Shown: one piece after another, positions 12,394 through 20,886 of the stretch
Layout of the letters: each line of letters starts with the position of its first letter
Position numbering within the stretch: position 1 is the stretch's first letter
Made by a program: the position numbers and the translations under genes
Notes under the pieces: model-generated
Database searches by the model: none
Seen by the model: the letters and a program-made list of their open reading frames with translations, nothing else
Told to the model about the DNA's origin: nothing
DNA from: a virus
Direction: 5' to 3' (one strand)
Length of the DNA: 21,223 nucleotides
Virus record (IMG/VR): IMGVR_UViG_3300006802_000718
Location: 1 to 21,223 of that record

Positions 12394-13081
12394 TATTTTT
12401 GAATCGGCTGACCAGCCTACAACTGAAACAACCACTAATATTTCACAACCACAACCAGAAATTCCACCAGAATTAACTGAGCTTGTTGGTGTTGGTAAGA
12501 AATATAGTAATTTAAATGAAGTATATAAAGCTTTTCCACATGCTCAACAGCATATAGCAAATCTTGAAGAAGAAAATAAAAAAATAAAAGAGGAATTGGA
12601 AAAACGTAAATCAGCAGAAGAAGTGCTAGCTGATTTACAACAAAATTTTACAACCAACCAACCTGAAACAAAACAGGTGATGCCTGACATATCTAGTTTG
12701 GTTCGTAAAGAGCTTGAGAAAGTAGCTACGGAGACACAAAGTAAGCAAAATCAAAATCAAGTTGTTACTGAATTTAACACGAGATTTGGCGAAAAAGCAC
12801 AAGAGCAATTTAATAAACTTGCAGCAGAACTTAATGTATCTGTTTCAAACTTAAATCAACTTGCTGCTACTTCTCCAAAGGCATTATTTAAACTTGCTGG
12901 TTTTGATTTACAAGTACAACAAACTAAATCAGGAAGTATTCAGAGTGATGTAAGAAACATTTCAACCACTTCTCAACAAGAAGAGGATCCATTTAAAGTT
13001 TCTTTAAATGGTGGTGCTAAAGAAGATGCTATTGCTATAGCTAAAGCTAGGGAAATGATTAAAAAACAATATAATTTATAA
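12383..13081 (+). CDS. Head scaffolding protein
   Basis: The 232-residue protein is highly charged and polar, begins with a disordered Thr/Gln/Pro-rich stretch, and has a coiled coil around HIANLEEENKKIKEELEKRKSAEEVL (about residues 54-79). Helices follow, and the C-terminal segment EDAIAIAKAREMIKKQYNL is basic, as in scaffold tails that bind the capsid protein. No enzymatic motif is present. Its position just before the major capsid gene is the classic place for a scaffold, which guides shell assembly and then leaves. Low sequence conservation is normal for the family, so the call rests on position and composition. Confidence 0.82.
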   Translation: MTDNIFESADQPTTETTTNISQPQPEIPPELTELVGVGKKYSNLNEVYKAFPHAQQHIANLEEENKKIKEELEKRKSAEEVLADLQQNFTTNQPETKQVMPDISSLVRKELEKVATETQSKQNQNQVVTEFNTRFGEKAQEQFNKLAAELNVSVSNLNQLAATSPKALFKLAGFDLQVQQTKSGSIQSDVRNISTTSQQEEDPFKVSLNGGAKEDAIAIAKAREMIKKQYNL

Positions 13082-13095
13082 TATAGGAAATAAGA

Positions 13096-14082
13096 ATGAC
13101 ACAACTTACAAGTAACACTACTGCATTTATTGATGCACAAGTTTATAGTAAATATATTCTAGCAAACTTAGAACCATATTTACTTCCTGAAATTTTTTGG
13201 CGAGATGTTTCTGATTTTCAATCAGGTACAACTCTGAATATTAAATCTGTTGGTGATGTTGTTTTACAAGAAGCAACAGAAGATGTCCCACTTTCTTTTA
13301 ATCCAATTGACACCGATACTATTACTCTAACCATCTCTGACTATGTTGGCGATGCTTGGGCAGTGTCGGATGATTTACGTGAAGATGGTTCACAAATTGA
13401 TCAACTTATGGGACTGCGTGCACGTGCTTCTACTCGTGCCTTAGCACAACATCATGAATCTCGTTTTCTAGCTAAAGCAGCTACTATCCAAACTAATGCT
13501 AATGTTAACTTGGTTAATAGTGCCCCCCACCGATGGGTAGCTGGTGGTGCAGGTGCTACCAATCGTGTAATGACCATTGAAGATTTGATTGTTATGAATT
13601 ATTCTTTCAATGAAGCAGACGTTCCACAAGAAGGACGTGTACTATTTGTACCCCCTATTGTAGCCGCTACTTTGGATATTACTACAAATTTAGTGAATGT
13701 TTCTAATAATCCTATGTTTGAGGGTATTATTACTACAGGCTTTACGCGTAATCATAAATTTGTACGAAACATTGCTGGTTGGGATATTTGGACTTCTACA
13801 CGTCTACCTAGAAAAACTGCAACTGAAGCACTAGATGCTTCTAGTTATGGCTTGGCTAATGATACGGCTGAAGTTGGGGATATTGCCTCTATCTTTATGT
13901 GTGTAGCAGATGATAATTGTAAACCAGTTATGCACGCATGGCGTAAAATGCCTAGTGTTGAGGGTTGGCGAGATCATGATTTGCGTATGGATAAATTCCA
14001 AACTTTAAGTCGTTTTGGTTTTGGTGGTCAACGTTCTGATACACTAGGTGTTATTTGGACTTCACCTACAGCACGTAGTTAA
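13096..14082 (+). CDS. Major capsid protein (HK97-fold type)
   Basis: The 328-residue protein follows the scaffold after a ribosome site AGGAAATAAG. AFIDAQVYSKYILANLEPYLLPEIFWRDVSDFQSGTTLNIKSVGDVVL matches the N-arm and start of the E-loop region of phage capsid proteins, followed by TLTISDYVGDAWAVSDDLREDGSQIDQLMGLRAR (the spine helix region) and a beta-rich C-terminal half with VLFVPPIVAATLDIT. Eighteen of 19 Arg codons are CGN, while neighbouring genes mostly use AGA or AGG, consistent with codon selection in the most highly expressed gene. It has no cleaved protease domain and no visible protease gene nearby, so it probably assembles without a maturation protease. Confidence 0.88.
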   Translation: MTQLTSNTTAFIDAQVYSKYILANLEPYLLPEIFWRDVSDFQSGTTLNIKSVGDVVLQEATEDVPLSFNPIDTDTITLTISDYVGDAWAVSDDLREDGSQIDQLMGLRARASTRALAQHHESRFLAKAATIQTNANVNLVNSAPHRWVAGGAGATNRVMTIEDLIVMNYSFNEADVPQEGRVLFVPPIVAATLDITTNLVNVSNNPMFEGIITTGFTRNHKFVRNIAGWDIWTSTRLPRKTATEALDASSYGLANDTAEVGDIASIFMCVADDNCKPVMHAWRKMPSVEGWRDHDLRMDKFQTLSRFGFGGQRSDTLGVIWTSPTARS

Positions 14083-14100
14083 TTTTAAAGGGAATATAAA

Positions 14101-14604
14101 ATGAGTTTAGAAAATCAGGTAGTACGTGGTGTATCCAAATATTTTGGAGTAAGAACCACAGATCAAAAATATGGTGGCAGGATTGATGATGACTATATTA
14201 AAACGGCAATTTGGACTTTTAGTTATAGTGACCTCCCTACCTCAGATGCTAATAATTTAAACACATTATCTTTACCAGCGGGTAGTGTACCAATTGAAGC
14301 TTATTTTCAAGTGCTTACTGCTTTTGCTGGTGGTACCAGTTATGATATTGACTTCGTGGATAGTGCTGGTAGTGCTATTGGTTCTGGTTCTGATAAGTTA
14401 TGGGATGCAATTACTACGGCAGAAATTGATGCTACTGTCACTGTTTTGCCTTCTTCTACCCATGCCGGAACTAATTCTGGTAATGCTTTATTTGTTCCAT
14501 TAGCTTCTGCTGGGCAACTAAAAGTAGCTGCTACAGGTACATTCACTGCTGGTGTAGGTGTAGTAGTAGTTAAATATCTATCACCAGGTGGTTTGCCTGC
14601 ATAA
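14101..14604 (+). CDS. Capsid decoration-like protein (167 aa)
   Basis: It follows the capsid gene with AAAGGGAA as ribosome site and is closed by an intrinsic terminator. The protein reads FGVRTTDQKYGGRIDDDYIKTAIWTFSYSDLP, then LPAGSVPIEAYFQVLTAFAGGTSYDIDFVDSAGSAIG and a final GVVVVKYLSPGGLPA. It is rich in Ala, Gly, Ser and Thr and is probably a beta-sandwich. Position directly after the capsid gene and inside the same terminator-bounded unit points to an abundant head protein. A role as decoration protein is inferred; no direct motif proves it. Confidence 0.6.
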   Translation: MSLENQVVRGVSKYFGVRTTDQKYGGRIDDDYIKTAIWTFSYSDLPTSDANNLNTLSLPAGSVPIEAYFQVLTAFAGGTSYDIDFVDSAGSAIGSGSDKLWDAITTAEIDATVTVLPSSTHAGTNSGNALFVPLASAGQLKVAATGTFTAGVGVVVVKYLSPGGLPA

Positions 14605-14609
14605 TAACC

Positions 14610-14632
14610 AAAAGGGGAGAAATCCCCTTTTT
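14610..14632 (+). terminator. Intrinsic terminator after the capsid unit
   Basis: AAAAGGGGA (14610-14618) pairs perfectly with TCCCCTTTT (14623-14631) around a GAAA tetraloop, and the 3' arm ends in five T residues. This is the only strong rho-independent terminator I see in the plus-strand operon. It would cap transcripts of the capsid genes while allowing some read-through to the tail genes. Because it is nearly symmetric it could work weakly in the other direction too. Confidence 0.85.
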
Positions 14633-14649
14633 AATTAAAAGGAAAAATT

Positions 14650-15045
14650 ATGGCTATTTTACCAAGAGAAAGACAACAAAATTTTAGCAAGCAAGAAGTA
14701 CTTTGTCAGGCAGTTAGTTTAAATCCAAATGCTACTACAAGTACTGTAACACAAGCTACCAATAGATCTACAGGAGTAACTCTAAATACTACTTGTGGAC
14801 AAATTACAACTGATACAACATCATTAGCAGCAGCAGCAGAAGCTACATTTGTAGTTACTAATAATAAAGTAACAGCAAAAACAGTACCAGTAGTAGCAAT
14901 TGCTTCTGGTGCAGTAGCAACTCCAATTGCATTTGTTTCTGCTGTAGCTGCAGGTCAATTCAGTATTACTATTTCAAATTTACATGCTTCTACTGGAGAA
15001 ACAGGAGCATTAGTTATTAATTTTGCATTACTGGGTGTTGAGTAA
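14650..15045 (+). CDS. Putative virion surface protein (131 aa)
   Basis: The start ATG lies behind AAAAGGAAAAATT just after the terminator. The protein has TSTVTQATNRSTGVTLNTTCGQITTDTTSLAAAAEATFVVTNNKV, then a run of short hydrophobic strands ending SITISNLHASTGETGALVINFALLGVE. The segment TQATSRTTGVT.N..CG.IT...., followed by a FTVTN strand, is familiar from small structural proteins of many phages. It is probably a beta-sandwich on the head or tail. Exact location in the virion is unknown. Confidence 0.6.
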   Translation: MAILPRERQQNFSKQEVLCQAVSLNPNATTSTVTQATNRSTGVTLNTTCGQITTDTTSLAAAAEATFVVTNNKVTAKTVPVVAIASGAVATPIAFVSAVAAGQFSITISNLHASTGETGALVINFALLGVE

Positions 15046-15602
15046 TGACTGCCCATTCCACTTTAACAGGTACAGATTTGCATGAATGCAAAGGTGCATC
15101 TACAGCAGTAGTAGATAAAACTATTATAGCAGGGGGGGCTGGTACTGCTACTTTTAAATATGCAAATCCCCATGGGGGAGTTTATTTTAGCAATATTGGT
15201 ACTCCCACTGTAATTACTTATCCTTCTGCCTATACAAAATGTGGGCCAACTACAGTTGCTAGTGGAGTAGCTGTAGAATATACAGAAGCAACAACAGCAA
15301 AACTTACTTATACTGGCACTGATTCTCTTGATACTAGAATTATTGCTAATATCTGTTTAGATCAAGCTTCTGGTGCAGATAGAGATATATATTTTAAAAT
15401 ATACAAAAATGGTAGTGCTATAACTGGTACAGAAACAGCAGTAACAACACAGTCAGGTAAAAAAGTTAATATACAGGTAGCATTTGATGTCGCTAATTTA
15501 GCAACAAATAATTATATTGAAATATATCTTAAAAATAATGGTGCATCTGGTGATGTTAATATTTACAGTTTTTATCTTACTGCTTTAGGGTTGCGTGGAT
15601 AA
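15045..15602 (+). CDS. Putative virion surface protein with jelly-roll-like C-terminus (185 aa)
   Basis: It overlaps the previous gene as TAATG. HSTLTGTDLHECKGAST near the N terminus is a short phrase I recognise from phage structural proteins, where it precedes variable surface domains. The rest (SLDTRIIANICLDQASGADRDIYFKIYKNGSAITGTE...VNIQVAFDVANLATNNYIEIYLKNNGASGDVNIYSFYLTALGLRG) has the alternating strand pattern of a jelly-roll or C1q-like domain. It probably decorates the head or helps bind host or surface. Function inferred from composition and context. Confidence 0.55.
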   Translation: MTAHSTLTGTDLHECKGASTAVVDKTIIAGGAGTATFKYANPHGGVYFSNIGTPTVITYPSAYTKCGPTTVASGVAVEYTEATTAKLTYTGTDSLDTRIIANICLDQASGADRDIYFKIYKNGSAITGTETAVTTQSGKKVNIQVAFDVANLATNNYIEIYLKNNGASGDVNIYSFYLTALGLRG

Positions 15603-15604
15603 TA

Positions 15605-16381
15605 ATGGCTAGAATGACTTTGTTAGAGATGGTAACAGACATTTTATCTGATATGGATAGTGATCCTGTTACTACTTATACTGAAACAGTTGAAAGTAAA
15701 CAAATAGCACAGATTATTAAAACATGCTATTTTAATATAGTAGATAGTAGAGAATGGCCTCATTTTATGAAAACCTTTACTATAACAGAGTCATCTGTTG
15801 CAACACCTACCCATATGACATTAGCAACAACAGTTAAAAGTTTAAAATATGTTAAGTATAATACACGAACTTCAGGCGGAAGTTATGATACCTATAATTT
15901 GGTTCGTTTTTTAGAACCACAAAGATTTATGGATATATTAGATGCTAGAACAAGTGGAGCTAGCATCACTGTTATTACAGATGCAAATAATATAAAATAT
16001 AAGATATTAACAAATATAGCACCTACATATTACACTACATTTGATGAACAAACTATTATCTTTGATAGTTATGATAGTGGAATAGACACCTATTTAAGAA
16101 CAACAAAAACACAATGCTATGGTATGGTATATCCGTCTGTTACTCTAACAGATGGGGTTTATTTTGATCTTCCTACAAATATGTATAGTTTACTACTTGC
16201 TGAAAGTAAAGCAACAGCTTTCCAAGTTTTAAAACAAGTTAAAAATCCACTAGCTGAATTCTTTGTTACTACTCAAAGAGCTAAATTCCAAGATCAAGAT
16301 TGGAAAGTACGTAAAAATTTTAAAAGTAAAGATTTTAATATATTATTTACACAACCAAGTAATGAGAATGTAAATGGCTAG
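15605..16381 (+). CDS. Head-tail adaptor (T7 gp11-like), paralog 1 of 3
   Basis: This 258-residue protein begins MARMTLLEMVTDILSDMDSDPV, with a helix IAQIIKTCYFNIVDSREWPH. The pattern of an N-terminal helix pair ending in R-x-W matches the T7 gp11 (tail tubular protein A) adaptor family. ATPTHMTL, PTYYTTFDEQTIIFDS, KTQCYG and YFDLP follow and are shared with the next two genes. The adaptor forms a 12-subunit ring between portal and nozzle. Position before the nozzle gene fits. Its last 8 bases (ATGGCTAG) are the start of the next paralog. Confidence 0.7.
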   Translation: MARMTLLEMVTDILSDMDSDPVTTYTETVESKQIAQIIKTCYFNIVDSREWPHFMKTFTITESSVATPTHMTLATTVKSLKYVKYNTRTSGGSYDTYNLVRFLEPQRFMDILDARTSGASITVITDANNIKYKILTNIAPTYYTTFDEQTIIFDSYDSGIDTYLRTTKTQCYGMVYPSVTLTDGVYFDLPTNMYSLLLAESKATAFQVLKQVKNPLAEFFVTTQRAKFQDQDWKVRKNFKSKDFNILFTQPSNENVNG

Positions 16382-17141
16382 AATGACCTTACTAGAAATG
16401 GTTAGAAATATTCACTTAGACTTAACTGAAGGTGAGTATATTTTTACTATAAATCAAAATATGTTATCTACACATATTACAGAAATTATTCGTACTAGCT
16501 ATTTTGATATTATTGATAGTCGTGAGTGGCCACATTTATTAAAATCGTTTCAACTTACAGAAACATCAGCCAGCACTCCTACTCACATGACGTTACCTAC
16601 AACAAAAACAAATTTACACTATGTAAAATATAATACTAAAACATCAGGAGGGGCAGCTAATCAATTTACATTAATTAAGTATTTACCTCCACAAAGATTT
16701 ATGAATTTGGTAGATGCTCGAGATAGTACACTTGGTACTGTAACAAGTATTACTGATTCATCCGGAATTCTAATTAATATTACTAATAACGCAGCACCGA
16801 CATACTATACATCATTTGATGAACAGACAATCATTTTTGATAGTTATATTGTTGCTTTAGAATCCTATTTAGTTACAACAAAGACGCAATGTTATGGGAT
16901 GATATATCCAACATTTACTGAGAGTGATACATTCTATTTTGATTTACCTCCAGAAATGTTTAATTTATTACTTCATGAATCTAAGTCAAAAGCCTTTTTG
17001 ACTCTAAAGGGTGTTCCTAATATTAAATCTGATCTTATAGTTGAAACTATACTATCTAAACTTGATACAGATAGTTGGAAAATCAGAAAGAACAAGAATT
17101 ATCAAAGTAGGCGTACTAGAATGGATAATAATAATGGCTAG
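16374..17141 (+). CDS. Head-tail adaptor (T7 gp11-like), paralog 2 of 3
   Basis: The 255-residue protein shares with its neighbours the opening MARMTLLEM, IIDSREWPH, STPTHMTL, PTYYTSFDEQTIIFDS, KTQCYGMIYP and YFDLP. It starts inside the previous gene with an 8-bp overlap ATGGCTAG and ends with the identical 8-bp overlap into the third copy, so all three copies share the same boundaries. Similarity runs from end to end, weakest around residues 15-30 and at the C terminus. It may be a distinct subunit of a mixed adaptor ring or a redundant copy. Confidence 0.7.
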   Translation: MARMTLLEMVRNIHLDLTEGEYIFTINQNMLSTHITEIIRTSYFDIIDSREWPHLLKSFQLTETSASTPTHMTLPTTKTNLHYVKYNTKTSGGAANQFTLIKYLPPQRFMNLVDARDSTLGTVTSITDSSGILINITNNAAPTYYTSFDEQTIIFDSYIVALESYLVTTKTQCYGMIYPTFTESDTFYFDLPPEMFNLLLHESKSKAFLTLKGVPNIKSDLIVETILSKLDTDSWKIRKNKNYQSRRTRMDNNNG

Positions 17142-17892
17142 AATGACTCTTTTAGAAATGACTAAGGATATAATGTATGAGTTAGATCCTAGTCACCCTG
17201 TATATACTATTTATCAAACAATAGAAAGTGAAAAAATAGTAAATATAATCATATCTACTTATTATAATCTAATTGATGGTAAGGATTGGCCTAATTTATA
17301 TAAACCTTTTCAACTAACACAAAGTAGTGCTAGTACTCCCACCCACATGACTATTAGTAATAGTGTATTGGATTTTCAATATGTTAAATACAATTGTAGA
17401 AGTAGTACAGATACTAAGGATAAATTTGTAGAAATAAAATTTCTACTCCCAAAAGATTTTATGAAGCAACTTGATTCTAGAGATAGTAGTGCATCTAATA
17501 TAGATGTAATTACGGATGCTTCTGGAATATATCTTAATATTCTTAATGATAGAGAACCTACATATTATACATCATTTGATGAAAAAACAATTGTTTTTGA
17601 CTCCTTTGATAGTGATGTAGAAACATATTTAAAAACTATTAAAACTCAATGTTATGGGAAAGTATATCCTTCTGTTACTATAGATGATAGTACTTATTTA
17701 GATTTGCCCATTGAAGCCTTTTCCTTATTATTAAATGATGCTAAATCTCAAGTGTATTTAACAATATTGAATACTCCAAACGTTAAAGCAGAACAAAATG
17801 CTGTTACTCAAAGAAGGAGAATGAGCCAAGAAGCTTGGAAAATACGAAATGGAATTTCTTACCCTGATTATGGACGAAAAGGTAAAAAATAA
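17134..17892 (+). CDS. Head-tail adaptor (T7 gp11-like), paralog 3 of 3
   Basis: An in-frame ATG at 17041 exists, but the ATG at 17134 reproduces the MARMTLLEM start of the other two copies and the same ATGGCTAG overlap, so it is chosen (252 residues). Family landmarks are LIDGKDWPN (KDW in place of REW), STPTHMT, PTYYTSFDEKTIVFDS, KTQCYGKVYP and YLDLP. It is the most diverged of the three. The end overlaps the following mini-gene as TAATG. The role is as for the other copies; which copy contacts the nozzle cannot be told. Confidence 0.68.
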   Translation: MARMTLLEMTKDIMYELDPSHPVYTIYQTIESEKIVNIIISTYYNLIDGKDWPNLYKPFQLTQSSASTPTHMTISNSVLDFQYVKYNCRSSTDTKDKFVEIKFLLPKDFMKQLDSRDSSASNIDVITDASGIYLNILNDREPTYYTSFDEKTIVFDSFDSDVETYLKTIKTQCYGKVYPSVTIDDSTYLDLPIEAFSLLLNDAKSQVYLTILNTPNVKAEQNAVTQRRRMSQEAWKIRNGISYPDYGRKGKK

Positions 17893-17995
17893 TGCCCTTA
17901 AAGAAAGGAAAATCAAAGAAAGTAATTATCCACAAGAACAAGCAATAGCTATTGCTATAAATAAAGCAGGAAAACAAAGGAAGAAAAAGAAATAA
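17892..17995 (+). pseudogene. Frame-broken mini-gene of a common podovirus small-protein type
   Basis: From the ATG at 17892 the frame gives MPLKKGKSKKVIIHKNKQ and stops after 18 codons. In the frame one base back (-1), downstream sequence reads NYPQEQAIAIAINKAGKQRKKKK up to the TAA at 17993-17995. Small podovirus proteins with MPLKKG.S....I at the start and P..QAVAIA..KAG....K at the end are familiar, so the two halves look like one gene disrupted by a deletion or frameshift. No obvious slippery heptamer is present. The downstream gene starts in the TAATG of the second frame, so translation in that frame would still be useful for coupling. Confidence 0.55.
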
Positions 17996-18234
17996 TGAAA
18001 ACTTTCATAACACCTAAAGGAAAAGAAATAGAACTTTATAATGAAGGCTTTTTAGTTAAAGCTAAATTTAAAAATGGTGGGGAACTTCCAGAAAGACTTC
18101 AAGGTGGCTGGACAGATGTTGCTAAGGCAGAAGAAGCAATTAAATTATATTTGAATGATAAAGAACCATTACATATTCAAGTTAAAGATGAAAATGGAAT
18201 TTACCAAAAAGTAAAAAATCCAAATAAAAAATAA
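17995..18234 (+). CDS. Small phage protein of unknown function (79 aa)
   Basis: It starts in a TAATG overlap and ends in a TAATG overlap with the nozzle gene. The protein opens MKTFITPKGKEIELYNEGFLVKAKF and continues KNGGELPERLQGGWTDVAKAEEAIKLYL, then a basic tail. The GGELPE.LQG.WTD...A..AI..YL phrase looks like a short conserved domain seen in phage small proteins, but I cannot name it. Function unknown. Confidence 0.65.
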   Translation: MKTFITPKGKEIELYNEGFLVKAKFKNGGELPERLQGGWTDVAKAEEAIKLYLNDKEPLHIQVKDENGIYQKVKNPNKK

Positions 18235-20885
18235 TGGCTATTAGTAAAGTAAATCAACCTATAGCAAGATTTGATAAAGGTATTATAACGGAAGTTAGTC
18301 CGTTAAATTACCCTGAAAATGCTTCTTTAGATGAAATAAATTTTAAACTTCACAAAGATGGTACAAGGGATAGAAGGCTTGGTCTTGATCTTGAAGAAGG
18401 ATATGTTTATGTTGATACTGGGTTAAGTAATAATGTTATCCCAACGGCAAGAGTTTCATCTTATAGATGGGTAGTACCTAATGGACATTTTGAGTATGAA
18501 ATTGGTGTTATTCAAATAGGTAATGCTCTCTGGTTTATTGATTTATTAACAGAATCCCCTTCAGCTAATGTTCTAAATGGTGGAGTTCCTTTAACTGCTG
18601 TTGGAATTAGAAATGATTATGTAATGGAATTTGCAACAATTAATAATTATTTAGTAGGTATTTCCAGGGGATTAGAAAGTCCCTACTTATTTAGTTATGA
18701 CCCAGATACAGATATAATTAGTTATGAAACTGCCCGCATTACTATCCGTGATTTATATGGAGTTGATGATGGTTTAGCTGTCAGTGCTAGACCTACAACA
18801 CTATCAAATGAACATAAATATAATTTAAGAAATCAAGGTTGGAATAGTTTCATTGAAACTACTTGTGGTGTTGGTGTAGATGCTCTTGACTGTACTTATA
18901 ACACCTTTGGTTTATATCCTAGTAATTCTGATCAATGGGTTATTGGGCGTATAGCAGATTTAACTAATGCTGATGTAGATAAGTATGATCCTAATCTAGC
19001 TAAAAGAAATATAGTTGATTATGGACAAGTACCAAAGGGACATTTCATCATTGATCTATTTAATAGGGGATCTTCTCGCACATCTGAATCTGGAATTACC
19101 CTTCCAAATGACAGGGAGCTTACTTATGTATCAACTATAGCTACTTTTGCAGGTAGAGTTTGGTATAGTGGTATTTATGGTGATATTCAGGGGGGTGATA
19201 ATCGGAGTTTACATTTAAGTAATGCTGTTCTATATTCACAAGTTTTTACTGATAAAATAAACTTGGTAAAATGCTATCAAGAAGCAGATCCTACTTCCTG
19301 GAAATTTAATAAAGTTGTTGATACTGATGGAGGTGTAATTCATATCCCAGGTTGTAGTTTAATATTTAAAATAAAACAAATAAAACAAAGTTTGTTTGTT
19401 TTTGCTTTAAATGGGATATGGGAAATTAGTGGGGATGCACAGGGATTTAGAGCTACTTCATTTCAGGTTAAAAAAATATGTAGTGTTGGAGTTTATAGTA
19501 AAGATTCTGTAGAAGAAGTAGATGGTATTATCTATTTTTGGGGTAGTAGTGGTATTTATGCTGTCATTCCAAATGATCAGGGTACTTATGATGTACGTAA
19601 TTTAACATTAAATTCTATACAAAGAATCTATAATGAAATTCCAGATTCTTCTAAGAATAATGCTAGAGTGCTATATGATGAGCATACAAATAGTTTAAGA
19701 TGGCTTTATTATTCTCCGTATGATAAAGAAGTAGGGGTACCCATAGAAACAGGAACCTTACCTAAATTAGGGGAAACAACTAATATAAGTGTGGATTGTT
19801 ATTATTTAACAAGTGTTGTTCTAAATGCTACTACTTATGTATTTATATATTCTGATGTGGCAACAGGTGATCTTAAGGGAGTTGTTTGTACTTTAGATGC
19901 AATAGATAGTACTGTAGTAACAATGGGGCCAGTGAATACCTTAAATAGTTCTGGAAATTGGACTACATGCTTTAGTATAGAGCGCTATAGTGATTCAGAA
20001 GTTATTATTATTGGTAAACCCACAGTGTCAGGACAAGACATATGGGCAAGTTTAGCTTCTGTTTCTGGTACTACTATCACTGCGGGAGTATTTAATTTAA
20101 TAGCAACTGAAATTTTCTTAAATGATACATATAATCATACCCCCTATATACGTTATATAGAACCTACTAAGTATTTAGTTGGTTTTCCTAGACAAGCAAG
20201 TCCAAAGTATTTAGGTTTTGCTGTACTCACTGTTACAGATAGTAGCACTATGAGTCTGGGAACGATTAGTTATAGAACTACTGGTAGTTTTGTGTCAGAA
20301 GGCTTGGGAATTATTTCTACTGGTACCGCTAATCAATTTTATGCAAGTCACTATTCTGGTACATATAAAGGTTTATTGCCTGTAACAGTGTCAGGTAACA
20401 CTGTATCTATTGGTGTTAGAATAGAATCTACACTATTACTTTCTACATCAAATAGTGATAATTATAGAGCATTTTCTAAATTGAATACAAATGAATATAT
20501 ATTAAGTAGACAAGTAGGTGGATCCTCTCCACAATTAGCTGTATATAATATAGATACAAATACAACTACAAATTATACGTATCCTACTACTGAACAAAGT
20601 GCAGATGGAACAGTTATTGCTACAACAAATGATAGATTTGCTTTTCTTTGGCGTGATTGGAATAATGGGAATTTAAAATTAGACTATTTTCAATTTGCTA
20701 ATAGTACTATTACTAGATATGAATCTTCAGTAGTTGATACTGATGCTACTTCATGGACAAGTTATGCAGTAGTAGATATACCTAGGGTAGGTTTTACTTC
20801 TACAAAATTTCCAGCAGTCTACCATGCTGATTATGGTGGAACTTCTAAAATAAGTACTTTTGTTTTTGATATGGGTTCTATTTAA
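18234..20885 (+). CDS. Tail nozzle (T7 gp12-like) N-terminal part joined to a beta-rich domain
   Basis: The 883-residue protein starts ISKVNQPIARFDKGIITEVSPLNYPENASLDEINFKLHKDGTRDRRLGLDL, matching the start of T7 gp12 (a K-G-G-I...P...YP.....E..N......G...R.G pattern). The first ~500 residues keep nozzle-like stretches (LTYVSTIATFAGRVWYSGI, SLFVFALNGIWEISG, VEEVDGIIYFWGSSGIYAV, ARVLYDEHTNSLRWLYYSPYD). From about residue 505 the sequence changes to Ser/Thr/Gly-rich strands (ATTYVFIYSDVATGDLKGVVC, TTCFSIERYSDSEVIIIGK) resembling beta-propeller-like repeats of fibre proteins, up to the stop. The nozzle forms the hexameric tail tip. The rest of the nozzle seems to follow in the next gene. Confidence 0.7.
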   Translation: MAISKVNQPIARFDKGIITEVSPLNYPENASLDEINFKLHKDGTRDRRLGLDLEEGYVYVDTGLSNNVIPTARVSSYRWVVPNGHFEYEIGVIQIGNALWFIDLLTESPSANVLNGGVPLTAVGIRNDYVMEFATINNYLVGISRGLESPYLFSYDPDTDIISYETARITIRDLYGVDDGLAVSARPTTLSNEHKYNLRNQGWNSFIETTCGVGVDALDCTYNTFGLYPSNSDQWVIGRIADLTNADVDKYDPNLAKRNIVDYGQVPKGHFIIDLFNRGSSRTSESGITLPNDRELTYVSTIATFAGRVWYSGIYGDIQGGDNRSLHLSNAVLYSQVFTDKINLVKCYQEADPTSWKFNKVVDTDGGVIHIPGCSLIFKIKQIKQSLFVFALNGIWEISGDAQGFRATSFQVKKICSVGVYSKDSVEEVDGIIYFWGSSGIYAVIPNDQGTYDVRNLTLNSIQRIYNEIPDSSKNNARVLYDEHTNSLRWLYYSPYDKEVGVPIETGTLPKLGETTNISVDCYYLTSVVLNATTYVFIYSDVATGDLKGVVCTLDAIDSTVVTMGPVNTLNSSGNWTTCFSIERYSDSEVIIIGKPTVSGQDIWASLASVSGTTITAGVFNLIATEIFLNDTYNHTPYIRYIEPTKYLVGFPRQASPKYLGFAVLTVTDSSTMSLGTISYRTTGSFVSEGLGIISTGTANQFYASHYSGTYKGLLPVTVSGNTVSIGVRIESTLLLSTSNSDNYRAFSKLNTNEYILSRQVGGSSPQLAVYNIDTNTTTNYTYPTTEQSADGTVIATTNDRFAFLWRDWNNGNLKLDYFQFANSTITRYESSVVDTDATSWTSYAVVDIPRVGFTSTKFPAVYHADYGGTSKISTFVFDMGSI

Positions 20886-20886
20886 A

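Noticed and set aside
14285-14546. Two alternative frames, one on each strand, within the decoration-like gene
   Set aside because: They overlap a better supported gene fully, have low-complexity hydrophobic or repetitive sequence and no start signals.
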